DNA of 44,530 bases from contig NZ_PDZH01000025.1 of NCBI RefSeq assembly GCF_002735695.1, positions 1 through 44,530 on the forward strand, given 5' to 3'. This document shows positions 7,976-18,190 of this stretch, piece by piece. The position numbers and the translations under genes were made by a program. Numbering within the stretch: the first letter of the stretch is position 1; every line of letters begins with the position of its first letter. The DNA comes from Chitinimonas sp. BJB300. GTDB lineage: Bacteria; Pseudomonadota; Gammaproteobacteria; Burkholderiales; Chitinimonadaceae. The notes beneath the pieces were generated by a model. It was not told the DNA's origin, made no database searches, and saw only the letters and a list, made by a program, of their open reading frames with translations.

Positions 7976-10900
7976 CTAATCGGTAATCAGCCGATTATTA
8001 CGTAGCAAGTCCTGAATAATGGCGTTGTCGTTCAACAACCGAGCACCCGCGTCATTGACCGTCAGATCAACACTTTGCAACACGATGGATTGGTTTTCCT
8101 TGCTGCTGTCGTACACCCCGTTAGCAAAACCACCATCACTGCTGACATGCACAACCGTACGACCATTGCTGTATTCAAAATGCAGGTAATTGCTAAGGTT
8201 ACCGGCGCTCTCACCCAAATGGTCTTCACCCTGCAACAGATCGCGCAGGTCTAGTTTGTCACCCTCAGCCTTTCTGAAATCCATCACCAAGTCTGTTGCG
8301 CCGGTTACCAAGTTAATCCCGGGCAATACACCAAAGTCGTTACCCCTACCTGCCGGTGTAGCGCCTGCACTGGATGCCTGGTCACCCAAGGTCCACGCAA
8401 AAACATCCGCACCAACATCACCACGCAGCACATCGTTGCCAGCGCCACCTTCCAACCTGTCATTCCCAGCACCGCCTCGCAAGCCATCCATACCTTTGCC
8501 GCCATACAGATAGTCATCATCCCGGCCGCCATACAACAAGTCGTAACCATCACCACCAATCAATGCGTCATTTCCACCACCACCATTGACGATATTCGCC
8601 CAACGACTACCTTCCGGCACCCAGGCTGGGGCGAACAAGAACGACCCATTGTTCTGCAGCAACTTTCCTTCACCATCATCCGTTGCAATCAATGCATGGT
8701 TCCGGATCTCGATAAAGGCATGGCCGCTGTCGGTGCTGCTACCGGCATACACCACATCGTTGCCTTCACCTGCCTCCACATAATCATCGCCAGCACCGGC
8801 ATCGATTACCTGTACACCATCAGCTGAATTCGGAACGAAGAACCTAAATCGGTCTTGTGCAGGGTTTGCCCCCAATGCAGCTCCTGCCAAGTTCAAAGTG
8901 AAGGCGTTATTGCTGATACCTGACGGTGAATCATTCTCACCATAATGGTCACGTATCACATCATTGCCATTCGAACCCCAAAGCACGACCTGGTCATCAA
9001 TTCCCTTGATATTGATCGTCAACACAGCCGTACTGGTCATGCCGGCTGCGTCGGTGATCGTGTATTTGATCCGGTCACTGATCGTTTCACCAGCTCGCAA
9101 TGCATGCGCCCGCGCGTTATCTTTGTCGAGGGTATAGGTATAGGCACCATCGGCATTGATACGAATCGTGCCATAGCTGGTAGCGATATCTTTACTCAAA
9201 TCAGCACTTCGACCATTAACCAATTTGGCTGTCAGCACTTCACCGTCCACATCCGAGTCATTGCTAAGCAGATTCCCCTGCACCTTATAAAGGACCGAAT
9301 TCTCCACCACGGTTGCTGAATCATCCCTCGCTTCCGGGGCGTCGTTTACGCCCGCCACGCCAATGGCAATGGTGGTGGTATTGACCTTGCTCACCCCCGT
9401 CGCGGTCTCAGTGCTACGGCCTTCCAATTCCAGGTTGTAGGTGCCATTGAAGTTGACAGGTGCCGTCAACTTCAATGTGGCCAGATTCCACCTTGTGATA
9501 TCAACACTGGTGCCGCCTGTCGTCGCGGTGAAGGTATGGGTGCCATCTGTCAGCACCGTTCCTAACAAGAGGTTCTTAGCAATCAAGGCACCCAGCGTTT
9601 CCGAGCCATCGGTATCGATCAATCCATATTGCAACGCACCCAGCTTGATGGACGAATCTTCCATGCCCTGATTCACTTGCGGGTAATAGCCCCCCACCCT
9701 GTCCGCGCCCAATACCGGGTCATTGTGCAGCCCACCTACCGTATTCAACTGCCCCAAAGAGCTATACAACCTGAAATTGGTGGTATTCAGCTCCTGGGCT
9801 GTGCCGCCATCCACACTCAGGGAAGGTCGAAAGGCGCCAACCCCGCTGCCGTTGTAAACCGCCCAATCAATAGTGTAGTAACCACTTACCGTGGGTCGTA
9901 ATTCGCTGCCAGCGATATTGCCCCAGCTATCATACGGTCGCGCCAGTATTTCCGTGCCGCCAACCCGCAACAACCCCGTGTCGTCCTGATAAGCACTGAA
10001 GGTGTAGCTCTTGCCCGCTTCCAGATAGATCAGTCCAGAGATACGGCAAGCACCATCGGCAGGAATTACGGCGCTTTTCGGGGTAGCCGAAATAGTGCTA
10101 GTCCCTGTTTGTGCTGCGTTCAACAAATCCAATAGCCGCTGCACTTCGGGAACCGTGTCGACATCAGCTGGACTCACATTGGCCAGCGAGTTGTACTGGC
10201 TAACAGTCAAACCATTGCCAGCAGGCGGTGCACCACTATTGCCGGCCCCCACCGCCCCACCAGTCAAGCTTGCCCCATCGGCAACCGGCGCAATATCAAC
10301 ACGCATCGTTGCACTGGCCGAATCCACACTACCGTCGTTGGCAACATAGGTGAACCGTGCATAGTCCGCCTGCTTGTTCCCAACACCGCTGCCGCCAAAG
10401 CTATCCGCCCCCGACTCATTCGCATCAGGCATAAAACGAACTCTGCCCGCATCAAACATGGTATTAGACAAACTCTTGCCGGCCGTCACCGCAAGCCAGT
10501 TTGTCCCATCGGTCGAGTACTGCAGCAGGCCATCACTCGGCACGCTCGTGACTTTGATCAACAGATTGGCCGCCGCCGTATCCCTATCCGCCACATTGAA
10601 ATGGGCCCAGCTGAGCACAAGCGGCGTATCTTCCGTGCCACTCACCATGCCGCCACCCGCCGTCGGCGCATCATTCACCGCAGTCACATCGATGGATATC
10701 TTATTAGGTACCGTGTCATAGGCATTGGCTTGGTCTTGTACCGAAAAAGTGAAGTTGGCATAGTTGCTGCCGTTGCCATTCGCCGCCGGTGTAAAGACCA
10801 GATTACCTAGCTGCGCCACCGCAATGACCTGGCCAGCCGTCACCGAGACGTTATTCAAGGTTAACGCGCCGGCTGTCGGTAGCGTATCAATCCGCACCGC

Positions 10901-13900
10901 TTTCAGGCTATCGCCAGCATCCACATCTTGGAAACCAAAGTCCCCGGCGGCGAAGGTTTTGCTGCCATCTTCTTGGATGACGACGAGCTTATCTGCACCG
11001 GTCGGTGCGTCGTTGACCGCGGTGACATTGATAGTGATCGTCTGCGGTACCGGATCAAAGGCATTCGCCTGGTCCTGTACCGAGAAGGTAAAGCTGGCGT
11101 AATCGTTACCGTTGCCATTCGCCGCCGGCGTAAACACCAGCTTGTCCAACTCCGCCGCCGCGATCACCTGCTTTGACGTTACCGCCACGCCATTCAAGGT
11201 GAGCACGCCGGCAATCGGCAGTGCGTCGATTCGTACTGCCTTCAAGCTATCGCCAGCATCCACATCACTAAAGCCAAAGTCCGCTGCGGTGAACGCTTTG
11301 CTGCCATCTTCCAGAATCGTGACAGACTTGTCCGCACCAGTCGGCGCATCATTCACCGCAGTCACATCGATGGATATCTTATTGGGTAGCGTATCAAAGG
11401 CATTGGCCTGGTCCTGTACCGAGAACGTGAACTTGGCGTAATCGTTGCCGTTGCCATTCGCCGCCGGCGTAAACACCAGCTTGCCCAACTCCGCCGCTGC
11501 GATCACCTGCTTTAACCTTACCGCCACGCCATTCAAGGTGAGCACGCCGGCAATCGGCAGTGCGTCGATTCGTACTGCCTTCAAGCTATCGCCAGCATCC
11601 ACATCACTAAAGCCAAAGTCCGCTGCGGTGAACGCTTTGCTGCCATCTTCCAGAATCGTGACAGACTTGTCCGCACCAGTCGGCGCATCATTCACCGCAG
11701 TCACATCGATGGATATCTTATTGGGTAGCGTATCAAAGGCATTGGCCTGGTCCTGTACCGAGAAGGTAAAGCTGGCGTAATCGTTGCCGTTGCCATTCGC
11801 CGCCGGCGTAAACACCAGATTACCTAGCTGCGCTACCGCAATGACCTGGCCAGCCGTCACCGATACGTTATTCAAGGTGAGCACGCCGGCAGTCGGCAGT
11901 GAGTCGATTCGTACCGCCTTCAAGCTATCGCCAGCATCCACATCTTGGAAACCAAAGTCCCTTGCCGCGAATGTCCTGCTGCCATCTTCCAGAATCGTGA
12001 CAGACTTGTCCGCGCCAGTCGGTGCGTCGTTGACCGGTGTCACATGGATAGAAATCGTGTTTGGCACCGGATCAAAGGCATTCGCCTGGTCCTGTACCGA
12101 GAAGGTAAAACTGGCGTAATCGTTGCCGTTGCCATTCGCCACCGGTGTAAAGACCAGATTACCTAGCTGCGCCACCGCAATGACCTGGCCAGCCGTCACC
12201 GATACGTTATTCAAGGTGAGCACGCCGGCAGTCGGCAGTGAGTCGATTCGTACCGCCTTCAAGCTATCGCCAGCATCCACATCTTGGAAACCAAAGTCCC
12301 TTGCCGCGAAGGTCCTGCTGCCATCTTCCAGAATCGTGACAGACTTGTCCGCGCCAGTCGGTGCGTCGTTGACCGGTGTCACATGGATAGAAATCGTGTT
12401 TGGCACCGTATCAAAGGCATTGGCCTGGTCTTGTACCGAGAAGGTAAAGCTGGCGTAATCGTTGCCGTTGCCATTCGACGCCGGCGTAAACACCAGCTTG
12501 TCCAACTCCGCCGCCGCGATCACCTGGCCAGCCGTCACGGCCATGCCGTCCAAGGTCAAGCTACCCGCAGCCGGTAGCGTATCAATCCGTACTGCCTTCA
12601 AGCTATCGCCAGCATCCACATCTTGGAAACCAAAGTCCCTTGCCGCGAAGGTCCTGCTGCCATCCTCCAGAATCGTGACAGACTTGTCCGCACCAGTCGG
12701 CGTGTCATTGACCGGTGTCACATGGATAGAAATCGCGTTTGGCACCGTATCAAAAGCTTTGCTTTGGTCTTGGACCGAAAACGTAAACTTGGCGTAATCG
12801 TTGCCGTTGCCATTGTCAGCCGGAATGAACACCAGCCTGGCCAAATCCGAAGCGACAATTACCTGCCCTGCTGCAACTAATGCGCCCCCCAACTGCAAAC
12901 GGCCCACCATCGGCACTGCAATAATTTTAACCGCCCTTAAGCTGTCACCTGCATCCACATCACTAAAGCCAAAGTCTGCTGCGGTGAAGGTCTGGCGGCT
13001 ATCCTCCAGAATCGTTACGGACTTGTCCGCACCAGTCGGAGCGTCGTTCATACCCTGGATTTTCACTTCAATGGCCTGCGATGCCGTGCCATCAATACTT
13101 CGAACTGTCAGCGTCTCAGTTACGGTGTTAGTGCTACCTAGCGATTGGATGGCGCGGTTGTCCGCGGTGTAGCCCCAATCACCGGTTGTGGCGTTGAAAG
13201 TAAAGCTGCCGTAGGTGCCCGCCAGACTGGTTGGCGGCTGGAACACGTCTTCGCCGTTATCCACATCAACTACGGTCAACTTGCCCTTCGCCGATAGCTG
13301 ACCATCTTCCGTGATACCCCCGGTATCAGTGCCACTGATACTGGCGTGATCGTTGCTGCCCGTCACCGTGACATCAATCACACGCGTGGCGCTACCATCC
13401 AGGCTAGTAACCGTCAGGGTGTCGTGAACCACTTGTCCCTGCGTCAAACCCTGTGTTGCTGCCTTGCTGTTATCCAAGGCATAAGTCCAGGCACCGGTGC
13501 CGCTATTGAAGGTAAAGGTGCCATAGCTACCATTGAGGCTACTTGGCGTTTGGAAGGTATTCTGACCATTGTCGCTATCGCTGATCGTCAGCGTGCCACT
13601 GGTTGTGGCGGTGCCTGTACTGGCGTTACCGACGCCGCCTGCTTCCACCACATTGCCGCTGGCGCTGCCAGCAATCGTCGGCACGTCGTTGGTGCCCATG
13701 ATAGTCACGACAACTTGATGCGGCGTGCCATCCGCAGACAGAACGGTAAAGACCTCTTGCTTGGTCTCACCTGCCTTGAGATATTGCACGGCGCTATTGG
13801 CGACGTTGTAGGTCCAGCTGCCGCTGCTGGTGATGTTCAAACTACCCAGTGCACCCGCGCTAGCAGTGACACTTGTGGTCTGGAAGCTGGATTGGCCTGC

Positions 13901-16900
13901 ATCTGCGTCGTTGACAGTGAGCGTGCCGCTGTCGGTCAATGTCGGCGAGGCTGCGTCTTCCGTGACGGCACCGACGGCATCTCCGATGATTACTGGGACA
14001 TCATTGGTACCGGTAATGGTAATTTCAACACTGGACTGCGTACCGTCCACACTTTCCACCATAAAGATTTTGGTGATCGATTGCCCTTCCACCAGATCTT
14101 GTACCGCCTTGGCCGTATTGTTGAGCACGAACTGCCAGTTGCCATCCTTATTCACGCTGAACGTGCCGTAGGTATCAACCTCTGTTCTCGGCTTCAGCGC
14201 TGCTTCTCCTTGGTCAGCATCAACAACGGTCAACTTGCCACTGCTCATCAAGACGCTGTCCTCTATGACAGCTCCTGCGACTTGGTCGCCCACACCCTTG
14301 CCGATCACCGCACCATCATTCATTCCTGTAATCGTAACCACAATGTCTTGGGTCGCCGTGCCATCCAAACTATGTACCACCAGCGTATCCGTCACCTGCT
14401 GCTTATCACCCAGGAATTGGATCTTGCTGTTATCCGCGGTGTAGCTCCATTCGCCAGTCAGGGGGTTGAAGGTAAAGGTGCCGTAGGTACCTGCCAGACT
14501 GGTTGGTGTCTGGAATACCGCTTCCCCATTGTCCACATCGCTCACCGCCAATACGCCTGATGTCGACAATGCCCCATCTTCCAACACATCACCGGTAGTG
14601 ACGCCGTGGATACTGGCGTTGTCGTTGCTGCCCGTCACCGTGACATCAATCACTTGCGTGGCGCTGCCATCCAGGCTAGTAACCGTCAGGGTGTCGTGAA
14701 CGACTTGTCCCTGCGTCAAACCTTGCGTTGCGGCCTTGTTGTTATCCAAGGCATAAGTCCAGGCACCGGCACTGCCGTTGAAGGTAAAGGTGCCGTAGCT
14801 GCCATTGAGGCTGCTTGGCGTTTGGAAGGTGTTTTGACCACTGTCGCTATCGTTAATCGTCAGCGTGCCACTGGCTGTGGCGGTGCCTGCACTGGCGTTG
14901 CTGATGCCGCCCGCTTCCACCACATTGCCGCTGGCGCTGCCGCCAATCACAGGCTTGTCGTTGGTACCAGTAATCGTGACAACGATTTGATGTGGCGTGC
15001 CATCTGCCGTCAGCACCGTAAAGGTTTCCTGCTTGGCCTCACCAGCCTTGAGATATTGCACGGCGCTATTGGCGACGTTGTAGGTCCAGCTGCCGCTGCT
15101 GGTGATGTTCAAACTACCCAGTGCACCCGCGCTAGCAGTGACACTTGTGGTCTGGAAGCTGGATTGGCCTGCATCTGCGTCACTGATACTGAGCGTGCCG
15201 CTGTCGGTAAGCTGGCCGGTTCCGTTTACCGCGATGTCTTCTGTGACTGCACCAGCAGCTTTACCCGTAATCACTGCATCATCATTCAACCCCGCTACAT
15301 TAATTGTTACTGTCGTAGTCGTGCCATCCAACAAGGTAACGCTGAAAACCTCGACCTTGCTGTCCAAACCACTGAGGCTTTGCACCACCGTGCTGGTATT
15401 CGCTAGGCTGTAGGTCCATTGACCATTCGGTGCAATATTCAGGCTGCCATAGGTACCTGCCAGTGTTTCAGCCACAAAGGCGGCTCCACCTGTAGCTAAA
15501 AGCGTCCCTGTGCTGGTAAGCGTGGTGTCTTCCTGCACCACGCCACTACCGACCGTGGCACTTTCTGCAGTCCCGACGATGACAACGGTGACACTGGATG
15601 GCGTGCCATCCAGGCTTTCTACGGCGAAGGTCTGGGTAACCGTTTGCCCCCCCGCCAGGCTTTGGACTTCGATAGCGGCATTGTTGAGCGTGAATTGCCA
15701 GTTACCGGTCTTGTCCACCGTGAAGGTGCCATATGCGTTGGTGATGCTGGCTGGTTTCAGCTCCGCTTGGCCGCTATCCACATCGCTTACCGTCAGCTTG
15801 CCACTGCTTACCAGCGTAGTGTCTTCCGTCACCGAACCGGTGTTCTTGTCGCCCACACCTGCACCGATCACGGCACCGTCATTGGTGCCGTTGATGGTAA
15901 TGGTGACGCTGGATGGGGTACCGTCCAGGCTTTCTACGGCAAAGGTCTGGGTGACCGTTTGACCCGCCGTCAGACGCTGGACTTCGGTAGCGGCATTGTT
16001 GAGCGTGAAGTTCCAGTTACCGGTCTTGTCCACCGTGAAGGTGCCGTAGGCATTGGTGATGCTGGCTGGCTTCAACTCCGCCTGACCCTGGTCTGCATCG
16101 GTTACCGTCAGCTTGCCACTGCTTACCAGCGTGGTGTCTTCCGTTACCGAACCGGTGTTCTTGTCACCCACACCTGCACCGATTACGGCACCGTCATTGG
16201 TACCGTTGATGGTAATGGTGACACTGGATGGCGTGCCATCCAGGCTTTCTACGGCGAAGGTCTGGGTGACCGTTTGCCCTGCCGCCAGAAGCTGGACTTC
16301 GGTGGCGGTATTGTTGAGCGTGAAGTTCCAGTTACCGGTCTTGTCCACCGTGAAGATGCCATAAGCATTGGTGATGCTGGCTGGCTTCAACTCCGCCTGA
16401 CCCTGGTCTGCATCGGTCACCGTCAGCTTGCCACTGCTTACCAGCGTGGTGTCTTCCGTTACCGAACCGGTGTTCTTGTCACCCGCGCCCGCGCCAATCA
16501 CTGCGCCGTCGTTGGTACCGTTGATGGTAATGGTGACACTGGATGGCGTGCCATCCAGGCTTTCTACTGCGAAGATCTGGGTGACCGTTTGCCCTGCCGT
16601 CAGACTTTGGACTTCGGTAGCGGCATTGTTGAGCGTGAAGTTCCAGTTGCCGGTCTTGTCCACCGTGAAGGTGCCGTAGGCATTGGTGATGTTGGCTGGC
16701 TTCAACTCCCCTTGGCCGCTATCCGCGTCGGTCACTGTCAGTTTGCCACTGCTGACCAGCGTGGTGTCTTCCGTCACCGAACCGGTGTTCTTGTCGCCCA
16801 CACCTGCACCGATCACGGCACCGTCATTGGTACCAGTAATGGTGATCGTGATGCTGGACGTATTGCCATCACTTAGAGAGATGGTAAACGCCTCATGGCG

Positions 16901-18190
16901 TACCTCGCCTTCTCCCAGCAACTCTGCACGGTTATCTAGTACATAGGCCCACTTGCCTGCTGCGTCGATGGTCAAGCTGCCATATTGACCCGTTGAGTTC
17001 GCCGCCACAAACGCCAGACTCGGGTTATCCACATCGGTGGCCGTCAGGTTGCCTGTCGCACTCAGCTGGATATTCTCAATCACGCTACCGCTACCGTGGC
17101 TAATCACGGGTAAGTCATCAACCGGGGTCACATTGATATCAATCGTCGCGGTGGTCGTGCCACCTTGGCCATCCGATACCGTGACCGTGAAGCTGTCCGT
17201 ACCGTGGTAGTCCAGAGCTGGGGTATAGGTCCAGTTGCCGTCGCGATCGACTGTCACGGTACCGTGATCTGGGTCGCTGCCTTTGCTATAAGTCAGCGCA
17301 TTGCCGTCGACATCTGTCGCCACGACCTTGCCGGATACCGGTTGGTCTTCCGTAGTAGCGACTTGGGAATGGTTTGTTACGGGCGCCGTATTGGTATTGA
17401 CCGGAGTAACCGTAATGCGGACTGTGGCGGTGCTGGTGTGGCCCAGGTTATCGGCTATGGTGTAGTGAATCGTATCGGTGCCGACAAAGTGGCGTGCGGG
17501 GGTATAGCGCAAGGTGCCATCGTTGTTGACCGTCACCGTCCCATTTGCCGCGATCGGTTGGCCGGCAATGATCATCACACTCCCACCAGTACTGCTGTCG
17601 TTACCCATGACGTTGATGTTGATCTGGCTATCCTCGCTCACCGTGGCGGTATCGTCATAAGCCTTCAGTTCTGTAACAAACCGAGCAGGTGCAACTTCGG
17701 CAAGCTCGGAAATCACCATGGCCGCACCTACACGTGGCGATATCGGTGGCAAAGTTGCTGTGCTGCTGCCCTCACTAAGTCGTAGCAGCCGGACAAATCC
17801 GTGCGCATCATTCCCTTCCCCGCCAGCAAGGCCTGCTGCCGTCGGGTCGACTTCAAGGGAAATATCCCGCCCTTCGTTCAATGCCTGGATGATCTTGTCG
17901 ACATCGGCTCTCAGTTCGCTCAATGCGGCCTCACTGGCATCGACCGGGGCTTGCCCAAGCAAATTGGCGTCAATCAACAAGGTACGCTCGGCAGCGACAT
18001 GCAGGGATTGGCCTTCCGGCAAACCCAACTCCAATAGGGCGCCAGCAGCGGTAATGATCTGCTCGCCTTCTTGCACCGCTTCGCCAACTTTCAGCTGGCG
18101 TTGATCACCTTTACCGTCGATAGCCCAAGCCTGACCTTGCAGTTGAACCACAACACAACGCGCTTGCGCGTGAACTTGATCGGCGGCCAT
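7976..18190 (-). CDS. LapA-like giant RTX adhesin with retention module
   Basis: The protein has about 3404 residues and is probably secreted by a LapBCE-type type I system and held at the outer membrane to mediate attachment and biofilm formation. Order: N-terminal retention module (about 1-140) with the di-alanine site PTAAG (A118-A119), the sequence cut by LapG-family proteases; a long array of VCBS repeats of about 105 residues (17.4-13.05 kb); seven near-identical cadherin-like repeats of 113 residues (13.05-10.68 kb); a PA14-like domain (about 10.2-9.75 kb); one or two further VCBS-type units; RTX repeats of the GGxGxD type, e.g. GGAGNDRLEGGAGND (8.8-8.37 kb); and a C-terminal type I secretion domain. 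The ATG at 18190 is preferred because AGGAG lies 8 nt upstream; a TTG at 18211 is in frame. The transporter, LapD and LapG are not in this window. Confidence 0.93.
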   Translation of the reverse strand: MAADQVHAQARCVVVQLQGQAWAIDGKGDQRQLKVGEAVQEGEQIITAAGALLELGLPEGQSLHVAAERTLLIDANLLGQAPVDASEAALSELRADVDKIIQALNEGRDISLEVDPTAAGLAGGEGNDAHGFVRLLRLSEGSSTATLPPISPRVGAAMVISELAEVAPARFVTELKAYDDTATVSEDSQININVMGNDSSTGGSVMIIAGQPIAANGTVTVNNDGTLRYTPARHFVGTDTIHYTIADNLGHTSTATVRITVTPVNTNTAPVTNHSQVATTEDQPVSGKVVATDVDGNALTYSKGSDPDHGTVTVDRDGNWTYTPALDYHGTDSFTVTVSDGQGGTTTATIDINVTPVDDLPVISHGSGSVIENIQLSATGNLTATDVDNPSLAFVAANSTGQYGSLTIDAAGKWAYVLDNRAELLGEGEVRHEAFTISLSDGNTSSITITITGTNDGAVIGAGVGDKNTGSVTEDTTLVSSGKLTVTDADSGQGELKPANITNAYGTFTVDKTGNWNFTLNNAATEVQSLTAGQTVTQIFAVESLDGTPSSVTITINGTNDGAVIGAGAGDKNTGSVTEDTTLVSSGKLTVTDADQGQAELKPASITNAYGIFTVDKTGNWNFTLNNTATEVQLLAAGQTVTQTFAVESLDGTPSSVTITINGTNDGAVIGAGVGDKNTGSVTEDTTLVSSGKLTVTDADQGQAELKPASITNAYGTFTVDKTGNWNFTLNNAATEVQRLTAGQTVTQTFAVESLDGTPSSVTITINGTNDGAVIGAGVGDKNTGSVTEDTTLVSSGKLTVSDVDSGQAELKPASITNAYGTFTVDKTGNWQFTLNNAAIEVQSLAGGQTVTQTFAVESLDGTPSSVTVVIVGTAESATVGSGVVQEDTTLTSTGTLLATGGAAFVAETLAGTYGSLNIAPNGQWTYSLANTSTVVQSLSGLDSKVEVFSVTLLDGTTTTVTINVAGLNDDAVITGKAAGAVTEDIAVNGTGQLTDSGTLSISDADAGQSSFQTTSVTASAGALGSLNITSSGSWTYNVANSAVQYLKAGEAKQETFTVLTADGTPHQIVVTITGTNDKPVIGGSASGNVVEAGGISNASAGTATASGTLTINDSDSGQNTFQTPSSLNGSYGTFTFNGSAGAWTYALDNNKAATQGLTQGQVVHDTLTVTSLDGSATQVIDVTVTGSNDNASIHGVTTGDVLEDGALSTSGVLAVSDVDNGEAVFQTPTSLAGTYGTFTFNPLTGEWSYTADNSKIQFLGDKQQVTDTLVVHSLDGTATQDIVVTITGMNDGAVIGKGVGDQVAGAVIEDSVLMSSGKLTVVDADQGEAALKPRTEVDTYGTFSVNKDGNWQFVLNNTAKAVQDLVEGQSITKIFMVESVDGTQSSVEITITGTNDVPVIIGDAVGAVTEDAASPTLTDSGTLTVNDADAGQSSFQTTSVTASAGALGSLNITSSGSWTYNVANSAVQYLKAGETKQEVFTVLSADGTPHQVVVTIMGTNDVPTIAGSASGNVVEAGGVGNASTGTATTSGTLTISDSDNGQNTFQTPSSLNGSYGTFTFNSGTGAWTYALDNSKAATQGLTQGQVVHDTLTVTSLDGSATRVIDVTVTGSNDHASISGTDTGGITEDGQLSAKGKLTVVDVDNGEDVFQPPTSLAGTYGSFTFNATTGDWGYTADNRAIQSLGSTNTVTETLTVRSIDGTASQAIEVKIQGMNDAPTGADKSVTILEDSRQTFTAADFGFSDVDAGDSLRAVKIIAVPMVGRLQLGGALVAAGQVIVASDLARLVFIPADNGNGNDYAKFTFSVQDQSKAFDTVPNAISIHVTPVNDTPTGADKSVTILEDGSRTFAARDFGFQDVDAGDSLKAVRIDTLPAAGSLTLDGMAVTAGQVIAAAELDKLVFTPASNGNGNDYASFTFSVQDQANAFDTVPNTISIHVTPVNDAPTGADKSVTILEDGSRTFAARDFGFQDVDAGDSLKAVRIDSLPTAGVLTLNNVSVTAGQVIAVAQLGNLVFTPVANGNGNDYASFTFSVQDQANAFDPVPNTISIHVTPVNDAPTGADKSVTILEDGSRTFAARDFGFQDVDAGDSLKAVRIDSLPTAGVLTLNNVSVTAGQVIAVAQLGNLVFTPAANGNGNDYASFTFSVQDQANAFDTLPNKISIDVTAVNDAPTGADKSVTILEDGSKAFTAADFGFSDVDAGDSLKAVRIDALPIAGVLTLNGVAVRLKQVIAAAELGKLVFTPAANGNGNDYAKFTFSVQDQANAFDTLPNKISIDVTAVNDAPTGADKSVTILEDGSKAFTAADFGFSDVDAGDSLKAVRIDALPIAGVLTLNGVAVTSKQVIAAAELDKLVFTPAANGNGNDYASFTFSVQDQANAFDPVPQTITINVTAVNDAPTGADKLVVIQEDGSKTFAAGDFGFQDVDAGDSLKAVRIDTLPTAGALTLNNVSVTAGQVIAVAQLGNLVFTPAANGNGSNYANFTFSVQDQANAYDTVPNKISIDVTAVNDAPTAGGGMVSGTEDTPLVLSWAHFNVADRDTAAANLLIKVTSVPSDGLLQYSTDGTNWLAVTAGKSLSNTMFDAGRVRFMPDANESGADSFGGSGVGNKQADYARFTYVANDGSVDSASATMRVDIAPVADGASLTGGAVGAGNSGAPPAGNGLTVSQYNSLANVSPADVDTVPEVQRLLDLLNAAQTGTSTISATPKSAVIPADGACRISGLIYLEAGKSYTFSAYQDDTGLLRVGGTEILARPYDSWGNIAGSELRPTVSGYYTIDWAVYNGSGVGAFRPSLSVDGGTAQELNTTNFRLYSSLGQLNTVGGLHNDPVLGADRVGGYYPQVNQGMEDSSIKLGALQYGLIDTDGSETLGALIAKNLLLGTVLTDGTHTFTATTGGTSVDITRWNLATLKLTAPVNFNGTYNLELEGRSTETATGVSKVNTTTIAIGVAGVNDAPEARDDSATVVENSVLYKVQGNLLSNDSDVDGEVLTAKLVNGRSADLSKDIATSYGTIRINADGAYTYTLDKDNARAHALRAGETISDRIKYTITDAAGMTSTAVLTINIKGIDDQVVLWGSNGNDVIRDHYGENDSPSGISNNAFTLNLAGAALGANPAQDRFRFFVPNSADGVQVIDAGAGDDYVEAGEGNDVVYAGSSTDSGHAFIEIRNHALIATDDGEGKLLQNNGSFLFAPAWVPEGSRWANIVNGGGGNDALIGGDGYDLLYGGRDDDYLYGGKGMDGLRGGAGNDRLEGGAGNDVLRGDVGADVFAWTLGDQASSAGATPAGRGNDFGVLPGINLVTGATDLVMDFRKAEGDKLDLRDLLQGEDHLGESAGNLSNYLHFEYSNGRTVVHVSSDGGFANGVYDSSKENQSIVLQSVDLTVNDAGARLLNDNAIIQDLLRNNRLITD
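10680..13049 (-). repeat. Seven tandem 339-bp repeats in the adhesin gene
   Basis: Units of 339 bp encode 113-residue cadherin-like domains that begin NDAPTGADKSVTILEDGS and contain DFGFxDVDAGDSLKAVRID. Several neighbours are almost identical at DNA level (for instance 11780-12120 against 12120-12460), which indicates recent tandem duplication or gene conversion. Copy number is likely to differ between strains, and short-read assembly may have collapsed or expanded it. Confidence 0.9.
13773..15181 (-). repeat. 1272-bp super-repeat of VCBS domains
   Basis: A 137-bp block is identical at 13773-13909 and 15045-15181, an offset of exactly 1272 bp (four VCBS domains of about 106 residues). Flanking domains follow the same order with lower identity. 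This shows duplication of a four-domain block within the gene, on top of single-domain repeats near 15.6-16.9 kb spaced about 315 bp. Confidence 0.85.

Noticed and set aside
10680-13049. Regular 339-bp repeats as a CRISPR or satellite array
   Set aside because: The repeats are in frame, encode cadherin-like domains and have no short repeat/spacer structure.
13346-16876. Long plus-strand open frames (up to about 400 codons) opposite the adhesin gene
   Set aside because: They mirror the repeat periodicity of the minus-strand gene, share no protein-like motifs and lack ribosome-binding sites. They arise from the codon composition of the repetitive coding strand.
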